Source of the DNA: Rhodanobacteraceae bacterium
GTDB lineage: Bacteria > Pseudomonadota > Gammaproteobacteria > Xanthomonadales > Rhodanobacteraceae
Assembly: GCA_009996615.1 (NCBI GenBank)
Contig: JAACZU010000010.1
Location: 62,001 to 126,000 of the forward strand
DNA length: 64,000 nucleotides
Reading direction: 5' to 3'
Part shown: piece by piece, positions 57,799 to 64,000 of the stretch
Layout of the letters: each line of letters opens with the position of its first letter
Numbering within the stretch: the first letter of the stretch is position 1
Notes under the pieces: generated by a model
The model's database searches: none
Told to the model about the DNA's origin: nothing
What the model saw: the letters and a program-made list of their open reading frames with translations, nothing else
Position numbers and translations under genes: made by a program

Positions 57799-57862
57799 GG
57801 ACCGCCGCGCCACGGACGGTTCCATGCGAGACTTTCCACGATTGGCCCCGTAGCTCAGCTGG
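57799..57862 (+). pseudogene. Decayed partial copy of tRNA-Arg with its upstream region
   Basis: This 64-bp stretch is a close match to 57937-57999, which holds the upstream region and the first 19 bases of the functional tRNA-Arg gene. The tRNA part of the copy (57844-57862, ggccccgtagctcagctgg) then breaks off into unrelated sequence with a strong hairpin (gcgcgatgcc / ggcatcgcgc, 57880-57903). It lacks the anticodon arm, T arm and CCA, so it cannot make a tRNA. Confidence 0.8.
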
Positions 57863-57980
57863 TGGCGTGGCGAGCGCTGGCGCGATGCCGTCGGGCATCG
57901 CGCGCGAGCCGCGCCGGTGAGGCAGGGATGCCGATCGGACCGCCCCACCAAGGACGGTTCTGTGCAAGACTTTTCTGACT

Positions 57981-58057
57981 GGCCCCGTAGCTCAGCTGGA
58001 TAGAGCGCGCCCCTCCTAAGGGCGAGGTCACAGGTTCGAATCCTGTCGGGGTCGCCA
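57981..58057 (+). tRNA. tRNA-Arg (anticodon CCT)
   Basis: This 77-nt gene has a full cloverleaf: acceptor ggccccg/cggggtc with one G-U pair, D stem gctc/gagc, anticodon stem cgccc/gggcg with loop ctcctaa (anticodon CCT at 58015-58017), and T arm acagg-ttcgaat-cctgt. The CCA is encoded. It decodes AGG, a rare codon in a genome of this GC content. Confidence 0.95.
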
Positions 58058-58096
58058 TTCCCGCCGCTGGCCCGCCGGCCTTCGGGGCGCCAGTGC

Positions 58097-58825
58097 TCAG
58101 ATCGTCATGTTCGCGCCGCCCGGCGGCTCCGCCTCGTCGGCCAGCCGGTAGCCGACGCCGATCTCGGTCAGCAGCAGGTGCGGGCGTGCCGGGTCGGCTT
58201 CGATCTTGCGGCGCAGCGCGCGCATGTAGATGCGCAGGTACTGCGGCGATTCGACGTGCGCGGCGCCCCACACCTCGCGCAGCAGCTGCTGGTGCGTGAC
58301 GACCTTGCCGCGGTGGCGCGCGAGCGTGGCCAGCAGCTGGTATTCGATCGGCGTCAGGTGCAGGTCGCGGCCGCCGCGCTGCACGCGGCGCGCGGCGAGG
58401 TCGATGACGACGTCGCCGACCTCGATGCGCGCCTCCTCCTGGCCGCCGGCGAGGCGCGCGAGATGGCGCTCGGCCACGCGCAGGCGCGCGAGCAGCTCGC
58501 CGATGCCGAACGGCTTGCACAGGTAGTCGTCGGCGCCGAGGTCGAGCGCGGTGACCTTGTCCGTTTCGCGCACGCGCGCCGACAGCACCAGCAGCGGCCG
58601 CGAGAACCATTCGCGCACGCGCCGGATCACGTCGAAGCCGGACATGCCGGGCAGGCCGAGGTCGACGATCAGGATGTCCGGCTGGCGCAGCGCCGCCTGC
58701 TGCACGCCGTCCTCGCCGGTGCTGGCGGTCAGCAGTGCGTAGCCGTGCGCCTCCAGCGCGGTGGCGAGGAAGCGCTGGATCTGCGGATCGTCCTCGATCA
58801 GCAGCAAGGTCGCGCGCGGCCTCAC
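58097..58825 (-). CDS. kdpE: KdpE response regulator
   Basis: The product is 242 aa with a GTG start. The receiver domain (1-115) has the acidic pair near IEDDP, the phosphoacceptor Asp55 (LIVDLGLPG) and the KPFG lysine. The C-terminal winged helix (about 130-230) has LTPIEYQLLATLARHRGKVVTHQQLLREVWG and YLRIYMRALRRKIE. It activates the kdp operon when KdpD signals low K+. Its GTG overlaps the stop of kdpD (GTGA, 58822-58825), and it is the last gene of the operon. Confidence 0.95.
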   Translation of the reverse strand: MRPRATLLLIEDDPQIQRFLATALEAHGYALLTASTGEDGVQQAALRQPDILIVDLGLPGMSGFDVIRRVREWFSRPLLVLSARVRETDKVTALDLGADDYLCKPFGIGELLARLRVAERHLARLAGGQEEARIEVGDVVIDLAARRVQRGGRDLHLTPIEYQLLATLARHRGKVVTHQQLLREVWGAAHVESPQYLRIYMRALRRKIEADPARPHLLLTEIGVGYRLADEAEPPGGANMTI

Positions 58826-61542
58826 GCCGCCGCCTCCGCCACCGCCAACGGCAGGCGCACGCGGAACTCGGCGCCGCCGCCGGGCGCGCTGGCGGCGGCG
58901 ATGCTGCCGCCGTGCGCCTCGACGATCGCCTTGCAGATCGCCAGGCCCAGGCCGAAGCCGCTCTGCGCCGCCTCGCGCCGGCCCTGGTGGAATTTCTCGA
59001 ACACGCGCTCCTCGTCGCCCGGCGGCAGGCCCGGGCCGTGGTCGCGCACGATGACCTCCAGCGTGTCGTCGGCGACGCGGGCCGACAGCTCCACGGCGGT
59101 GCCCGCGGGCGTGTGCCGCGCGACGTTCTCGAGCAGGTTCGACAGCACCTGCTCGATCATCACCTCGTCGCACGGCACCAGCGGCAGTTCGTCGGCCAGG
59201 TGCAGCGTGACCGGGTGCGCCGCGAGCGGCTCGCGCAGGCGCGCCAGCACCGCGCCGATCAGCTCGTCGAGCGCGATCCAGTCGCGCTTGAGCTCGATGC
59301 GGCCCTCGCTCAGGCGGGTCAGGTCGAGCAGATCGCCGATCAGGCGGTTCATGCGCGCCGCCTCGTGCAGCAGCGTGTCGAGCAGTTCGTGGCGCTGGCG
59401 CTCGTCGAGCAGCGCCGGCGCGCTGTCGCGCAGCGTCGAGGCGGCGCCGATGATCGTCGCCAGCGGCGTGCGGAAGTCGTGCGAGATCGCGCTGAGCAGC
59501 ACGTTGCGCACGCGCTCGGACTCGACGCGCACGCGCGCCTCCTGCGCGGCGGCGGCGAGCTGCACGCGCTCCATCGCGACCGCGGCCTGGTTGACCAGTG
59601 CCTCGACCAGGTGCATCTGCTCGGGCACCTGCAACTGGCGCGGGTCGCTCGGGCGCAGGCCGAGCACGCCGATGCAGCGCTCGAGCGCGTTCAGCGGCAG
59701 GTAGATCGCGCTGGCGCTGGCCAGCGTGTCGGTCTCCAGGCCCGCCTTGCGCCGGTGGTCGTAGGCCCACTGCGCGATGCCAAGGTCGTTGCCGGGCACC
59801 GGATAGCGCACCGCGCTCGCCGCGGCCGCTTCCGCGCCGCGGTGGCAGAAGTGGACTGGGTCCTGGATCCGGCCCTCGGCGTCGGGCAGCAGCACGGCGG
59901 CCTCGCCGTCGACGCTGGCCAGTACGTGGCGGCACAGGAAGCGCGCCAGCTCATCGAGGCTGCGCCGCCGCGCCAGCTCGCGGCTGAGCGCATACAGCTC
60001 GGCCGCGCGCCGCTCACGCTGGCGCGCGACCGAGGCCTGGCGCTTGCCGCGCGCGGCCAGGTTGCTGATCAGCAGCGCGGTCGTCAGCATCACGCCGAAC
60101 GTGATCAGGAACTCCGTGTCGGACACCGCGAACGAGAACTCCGGCGGCACGAACAGGAAGTCGAACGTCGCCACGCTGAGCACCGCCGCCAGCGTGGACG
60201 GGCCGCGGCCGAAGCGGGCGGCGACGAACACGGTGCCGAGCAGGTAGATCATCACGACATTCGTGCGCGCGAAATAGCCGGTCATCGCCATGCCGATCGC
60301 GGTAGCCAGCAGCGTGACCGCGAGCGCGGCGAAGTAGGCCGGCCAGCCGTTGCTGCGGCGTGGGCGCGGCGCGACCGGGCTTTCCTCGCCAGGCTCGGCG
60401 GTTATGACGTAGACGTCGATCGCGCCGCTGTGGCGGATCAGCTCGTCGACCAGCGAGCGGCGGAAGCGGTCGCGCCAGCGGCCACGCACCGGCTTGCCGA
60501 CGATGATGCGGCTGACGTTGTGTACACGCGCGAATTCCAGCAGCGTTGCGGCGACGTCCTCGCCGCTGAGGTTGGCGGTCTCGGCGCCGAGCTGCTCGGC
60601 CAGCTTCAGCGTCTGCAGGATGCGGTCGCGCGCGGCCTGCGGCAGGCGCACCAGCCGCGGCGTCTCGACGTAGGCCGCCAGCCATTGCGAGTGCGAAGCC
60701 GCCGCCATGCGGCTGGCCGAGCGCACCAGGCGCGGCGACAGCAGGTCGGGGCCGACGCAGACCAGCACGCGGTCGCTCGCCGCCCAGGTCTCGGAGATCG
60801 CGTGGCGCTCGCGGTATTCGCGCATCGCCGCGTCGACGCGATCCGCGGTCGCGCGCAGCGCGAGCTGGCGCAGCGCGATCAGGTTGCCCTTGCGGAAGAA
60901 GCGCTCGGCCGCGAGGCGCGCCTGCTCGGGCACGTACACCTTGCCGTCGGCGAGGCGTTCGAGCAGGTCGTCCGGCGGCAGGTCGACCAGCTCGACCTCG
61001 TCGGCGCCGGCGAACACGCGGTCCGGCAGCGTCTCGCGCACGTCGACGCCGGTGATCTGCGCGACGATGTCGTGCAGGCTTTCCAGGTGCTGCACGTTCA
61101 GCGTCGTATAGACGTCGATGCCGGCGTCGAGCAGCTCGTCGACGTCCTGCCAGCGCTTGGGATGGCGCGCGCCGGGATGGTTGCTGTGCGCAAGCTCGTC
61201 GACCAGCGCCAATTGCGGCCGGCGCGCCAGCGTGGCGTCGAGGTCGAATTCGGCCAGCGTGACGCCGCGGTGCTCCAGTTGCATCGGCGCCAGCGTCGGC
61301 AGGCCGAGCAGCAGCGCCTCGGTCTCCGGGCGGCCGTGCGGCTCGACGTAGCCGACCACCACGTCGATGCCGTCCGCGCGCTGGCGGCGCGCATCCTCGA
61401 GCATCGCGTAGGTCTTGCCGACCCCGGCGGTCGCGCCGAAGAAGATCTTCAGGCGGCCACGATGGGCGCGCGACTCGTCGCGCTGCACGCGGGCGAGCAG
61501 GGCGTCCGGATCGGGGCGGCGTTCGGGAGGGAGAGAGGACAT
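58822..61542 (-). CDS. kdpD: KdpD sensor histidine kinase
   Basis: The product is 906 aa, the normal length. The KdpD domain (1-210) has Walker A GATAGVGKT and LVDELAHSN; a universal-stress-like domain follows (about 250-370). Four transmembrane helices are at about 395-495. A GAF domain is then followed by a HisKA domain with His688 (SAISHDFRTPL) and an ATPase domain with N/G boxes (LSNLLENVARH, DHGPGLPP, GFGLGLAICK). It senses K+ limitation and phosphorylates KdpE. It starts 49 bp after kdpC. Confidence 0.96.
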   Translation of the reverse strand: MSSLPPERRPDPDALLARVQRDESRAHRGRLKIFFGATAGVGKTYAMLEDARRQRADGIDVVVGYVEPHGRPETEALLLGLPTLAPMQLEHRGVTLAEFDLDATLARRPQLALVDELAHSNHPGARHPKRWQDVDELLDAGIDVYTTLNVQHLESLHDIVAQITGVDVRETLPDRVFAGADEVELVDLPPDDLLERLADGKVYVPEQARLAAERFFRKGNLIALRQLALRATADRVDAAMREYRERHAISETWAASDRVLVCVGPDLLSPRLVRSASRMAAASHSQWLAAYVETPRLVRLPQAARDRILQTLKLAEQLGAETANLSGEDVAATLLEFARVHNVSRIIVGKPVRGRWRDRFRRSLVDELIRHSGAIDVYVITAEPGEESPVAPRPRRSNGWPAYFAALAVTLLATAIGMAMTGYFARTNVVMIYLLGTVFVAARFGRGPSTLAAVLSVATFDFLFVPPEFSFAVSDTEFLITFGVMLTTALLISNLAARGKRQASVARQRERRAAELYALSRELARRRSLDELARFLCRHVLASVDGEAAVLLPDAEGRIQDPVHFCHRGAEAAAASAVRYPVPGNDLGIAQWAYDHRRKAGLETDTLASASAIYLPLNALERCIGVLGLRPSDPRQLQVPEQMHLVEALVNQAAVAMERVQLAAAAQEARVRVESERVRNVLLSAISHDFRTPLATIIGAASTLRDSAPALLDERQRHELLDTLLHEAARMNRLIGDLLDLTRLSEGRIELKRDWIALDELIGAVLARLREPLAAHPVTLHLADELPLVPCDEVMIEQVLSNLLENVARHTPAGTAVELSARVADDTLEVIVRDHGPGLPPGDEERVFEKFHQGRREAAQSGFGLGLAICKAIVEAHGGSIAAASAPGGGAEFRVRLPLAVAEAAA

Positions 61543-61591
61543 GCGAGCCGCTCGTTGCCGCGCGCATCATGCGGCCGCGCGGCGCTCCGGG

Positions 61592-62209
61592 CTATGGGAA
61601 TTGTGGCACATGCGCCACGGCGCGGGCCGGTTCGGCCGCGCCGGCCGCGTCCAGCAGCAGGTTCAGTCGCAGCACGTTCACGCGCGGTTCGCCGAGCAGG
61701 CCGAACCGGCGCGGCTCGGTCGCCTGCGCGACCAGCGCGGCGACCTGCGCCGGCGCGAGGCTGCGCACGCGCGCGACGCGTGGCACCTGCCAGGCTGCGG
61801 CGGCCGGCGAGATGTGCGGGTCGAGGCCGCTCGCCGAGGCGGTGACGAGATCGACGGGAATCGGCGCGGCGTTGCCCGGATCGGCCGCGCGCAGCGCGGC
61901 GACGCGCTGCCGGACCGCGTCGGCCAGCGCCGGGTTGGCCGGGCCGAGATTGGAGCCGCCGGACGCGGCCGAGTTGTCAGGGAATGGCGTCGTCGCCGAG
62001 GGCCGGCTCCAGAAGTACTTCGGGTCCGAGAACGGCTGGCCGATCAGCGCCGAACCCAGCACGCGGCCATCGCGCACGATCAGGCTGCCGTTGGCCGCCT
62101 GCGGGAACAGCCACTGCGCAAGGCCGGTCACGGCCAGCGGATAGAGCAGGCCGGTCAGCACGGTCAGCACGGCCAGCAGGCGCAACGATTGACGAATCAG
62201 CGTGGCCAT
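61592..62209 (-). CDS. kdpC: Potassium-transporting ATPase subunit KdpC
   Basis: The product is 205 aa. It has one N-terminal membrane helix ([28 protein letters not shown]) and the conserved [44 protein letters not shown] region, then [17 protein letters not shown]. It stabilises the KdpFABC complex in the inner membrane. The start is 14 bp after the stop of the TorF porin gene that separates it from kdpB. Confidence 0.95.
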   Translation of the reverse strand: MATLIRQSLRLLAVLTVLTGLLYPLAVTGLAQWLFPQAANGSLIVRDGRVLGSALIGQPFSDPKYFWSRPSATTPFPDNSAASGGSNLGPANPALADAVRQRVAALRAADPGNAAPIPVDLVTASASGLDPHISPAAAAWQVPRVARVRSLAPAQVAALVAQATEPRRFGLLGEPRVNVLRLNLLLDAAGAAEPARAVAHVPQFP

Positions 62210-62223
62210 CGGAAGGGTCCTGG

Positions 62224-63042
62224 TCAGAGCGTGCCCTGTACCTGCACGAATGCGCGCGTGCCGCCGACGTCGCGCGTGTCGGCGGGATCGAGGAAGCTCG
62301 CGGTGTGCGCGTAGAACATCGCGTTGGTGGCGTGGCCGAGTCCGAGGCTGGCCGACCAGTGCGGCGCGAGCTGGCAGCGCAGCGTGGCGCCGAAGTCGCT
62401 GTAGTCCGGATTCGTTGCGCCGCCTGGCAGCGGCGTGGCCAGACGCGTGGCGACGTGGGTATGGCCGGCGTGCAGGGCGAGGCTCCAGCGCGCGTCGATC
62501 GGCATGGCCGCGTCGAGCTGCAGGTAGCGGCTGCCTTTGAAATCGCCGCGATAGCCCTGTTCGGTGTCGATGCCGAAGTAGTCGGTCAGCGCCTGCGAAT
62601 ACTTCAGCGTCAGCCACTTCCAGGTCAGCGCCGCGTTCGCTTCGACCGTGTTGAACGACCGCGCAGGCAGTCCGGCCTCGTCCAGGTTGCCGTTCGGATA
62701 CAGATATCCGTACAGGCCGACACGCCATGACCCGTCATCGCCGATCGCGCGACCGTAGTTCGCGTAGAGATCGAGTTCGAGTGATGCGCCGGGATAGCTC
62801 TTGTCGCTGATGCTGGATGCCCACGCGCCGGCTGCGAAGCCGTTCGCCAGCGTGAGGTCGGCGCCGCCCTGGACGGCGGGGCCGCCCCAAGTCTGGGTCA
62901 GGCCGCGGAACAGGTAGTCGGAAACGATGGCGACATTGCCGCTGACGGCGTAGGGCGGCGCGTCGGCGGCTTGCGCGCGCGCCGCGGCGGTCGCGCCGAT
63001 CGCGGCAAGACCCAGTGTGGCAACGGTGTGGATCCTGTTCAT
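62224..63042 (-). CDS. TorF family putative outer-membrane porin within the kdp operon
   Basis: The product is 272 aa with a signal peptide ([25 protein letters not shown]). The body is an outer-membrane beta-barrel of the TorF group: [50 protein letters not shown], and a C-terminal strand [13 protein letters not shown]. It is placed between kdpB (73 bp upstream, a family B repeat in the gap) and kdpC (14 bp downstream), on the same strand. It is therefore expected to be made with the K+ pump and may help K+ cross the outer membrane. This role is inferred from context only. Confidence 0.88.
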   Translation of the reverse strand: MNRIHTVATLGLAAIGATAAARAQAADAPPYAVSGNVAIVSDYLFRGLTQTWGGPAVQGGADLTLANGFAAGAWASSISDKSYPGASLELDLYANYGRAIGDDGSWRVGLYGYLYPNGNLDEAGLPARSFNTVEANAALTWKWLTLKYSQALTDYFGIDTEQGYRGDFKGSRYLQLDAAMPIDARWSLALHAGHTHVATRLATPLPGGATNPDYSDFGATLRCQLAPHWSASLGLGHATNAMFYAHTASFLDPADTRDVGGTRAFVQVQGTL

Positions 63043-63080
63043 CGCAAGGGAGTCCCGTGATCGTTCCGCAGCTCGCGAGC

Positions 63081-63110
63081 TCGTCGTTCCGGCGCACGCC
63101 GGAACCCGGA
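63081..63110. repeat. REP-like palindrome, family B
   Basis: tcgtcgttccggcgcacgcc then ggaacccgga matches the 5607-5700 family. It sits in the kdpB-TorF gap and may form an mRNA hairpin separating their expression levels. Confidence 0.7.
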
Positions 63111-63115
63111 TGCCC

Positions 63116-64000
63116 TCACGCCAGCCCGCACAGCACCAGCAGCCAGTCGATCAGCTTGATCCCGACGAACGGCACCGCCAGCCCGGTCGCCCCGTACAGC
63201 AGCAGGTTGCGCCGCAGCAGCACGGCGGCGCCGAGCGCGCGGTAGCGCACGCCTTTCAGCGCGAGCGGGATCAGGCACACGATGATCAGCGCGTTGAAGA
63301 TCACCGCGGCCAGGATCGCGCTGCGCGGCGTGGCCAGGCGCATCACGTTCAGCGCGTCCAGCGCCGGATAGGTGCCCGCGAACGCGGCCGGGATGATCGC
63401 GAAGTACTTGGCGACGTCGTTGGCGATCGAGAACGTGGTCAGCGCGCCGCGCGTGATCAGCATCTGCTTGCCGATCTCGACCACCTCGATCAGCTTGGTC
63501 GGGTTCGAGTCGAGGTCGACCATGTTGCCGGCCTCCTTGGCCGCCTGCGTGCCGCTGTTCATCGCGACCGCGACGTCGGCCTGCGCCAGCGCCGGCGCGT
63601 CGTTGGTGCCGTCGCCGCACATCGCGACCAGCCGCCCTTCGGCCTGGATGTCGCGGATCAGCTTGAGCTTCGCCTCCGGCGTCGCCTCGGCGAGATAGTC
63701 GTCGACGCCGGCCTCGGCCGCGATCGAGGCGGCGGTCAGCGGGTTGTCGCCGGTGATCATGATCGTGCGGATGCCCATCCGGCGCAGCTCGGCGAAGCGC
63801 TCGTGGATGCCGCCCTTGACGATGTCCTTCAGCTCGATCACGCCGAGCGCGTGCAGGCCCTCGGCCACGACCAGCGGCGTGCCGCCCTTGCGGCCGATGT
63901 CGTCGGCGGCGTGCGCGACCGCCGCCGGCAGCGGCGCATCGAGTGCGGCGAGGTGGCGGCGCATCGCATCGAGCGCGCCCTTGCGGATCACGCGCCCGCC
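63116..64000 (-). CDS. kdpB: Potassium-transporting ATPase subunit KdpB (N-terminal part outside window)
   Basis: The reading frame continues through the window end, so only the C-terminal 294 residues are seen. These cover the end of the N/P domain ([21 protein letters not shown], then [44 protein letters not shown]) and the last membrane helices ([49 protein letters not shown]). The GTG at 63991 is not the real start. It is the ATP-hydrolysing subunit of the Kdp pump; kdpA should lie upstream. Confidence 0.96.
   Translation of the reverse strand, partial: GGRVIRKGALDAMRRHLAALDAPLPAAVAHAADDIGRKGGTPLVVAEGLHALGVIELKDIVKGGIHERFAELRRMGIRTIMITGDNPLTAASIAAEAGVDDYLAEATPEAKLKLIRDIQAEGRLVAMCGDGTNDAPALAQADVAVAMNSGTQAAKEAGNMVDLDSNPTKLIEVVEIGKQMLITRGALTTFSIANDVAKYFAIIPAAFAGTYPALDALNVMRLATPRSAILAAVIFNALIIVCLIPLALKGVRYRALGAAVLLRRNLLLYGATGLAVPFVGIKLIDWLLVLCGLA

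Noticed and set aside
57844-57862. A second functional tRNA gene
   Set aside because: Only the acceptor 5' strand and part of the D arm match; anticodon and T arms are missing.
63991-64000. GTG at 63991 as the start of a separate gene
   Set aside because: The frame continues through to the window edge with KdpB sequence (GGRVIRKGA), so the gene is simply cut by the window.

Overview
The window is about 70% GC and chromosomal in character: long operons of housekeeping, envelope and transport genes, one tRNA, and no phage, transposase, integrase or CRISPR array. The gene set points to a gammaproteobacterium of the order Lysobacterales (Xanthomonadales), perhaps Dokdonella/Rhodanobacteraceae-like. 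This rests on a bifunctional RlmKL, a methionine synthase split into two genes behind an ArsR-methyltransferase regulator, a class III PHA synthase pair, an ALDH7 aminoadipate-semialdehyde dehydrogenase, a giant NAD-glutamate dehydrogenase, and exported proteins carrying a D-R-[IL]-F-x-[ND]-G-F-[DE] motif. The taxonomic call is an inference.

Layout. 1-6.2 kb: 3' part of rlmKL, a Tyr-rich exported protein, a PmtA-like methyltransferase, phaE-phaC, and a LAB_N membrane protein. 6.4-11.3 kb (minus): arsR-methyltransferase, metH part 1 (homocysteine/zinc), metH part 2 (folate, B12 and activation modules). 11.4-13.6 kb: an exported esterase-like hydrolase and an acyl-CoA dehydrogenase. 13.8-21.4 kb (minus): a CHASE3-GAF-GGDEF diguanylate cyclase, a secreted HExxHxxGxxH metalloprotease, a lytic transglycosylase and a DUF3187 protein. 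21.4-25.7 kb: an RND pump with its adaptor. 26-36.7 kb (mostly plus): gdh, nadK, a lipoprotein peptidase, small exported proteins, a peptidase-MA-like lipoprotein, cspA and an RRM protein. 36.8-46.4 kb (minus): NnrU, an LVIVD beta-propeller, a CadC-like TPR regulator, and an EmrB-EmrA-outer-membrane-factor pump. 46.7-57.5 kb: a c-type cytochrome, tcdA, a Tat-secreted DUF1800-DUF1501 pair, murB, pyrD, a DUF4190 protein, a second cytochrome, an SDR and ALDH7. 58 kb: tRNA-Arg(CCT) preceded by a decayed partial copy of itself. 58-64 kb (minus): kdpB-(TorF porin)-kdpC-kdpD-kdpE.

Functional groups: carbon storage (phaEC); the methionine/SAM cycle under a likely SAH- or SAM-sensing ArsR protein; two tripartite-type efflux systems; K+ scavenging by Kdp with an outer-membrane porin in the operon; and several exported proteins of unknown role that share one short terminal motif.

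The most unusual features are: (1) dispersed palindromic repeats occupying the reading frame of metH at two loop/linker positions; (2) the shared DRxFxxGFx motif in three unrelated exported proteins; (3) a TorF porin between kdpB and kdpC; (4) a duplicated promoter-plus-tRNA 5' segment next to tRNA-Arg; and (5) at least five families of short dispersed intergenic repeats. I saw no clear defence system or biosynthetic cluster.
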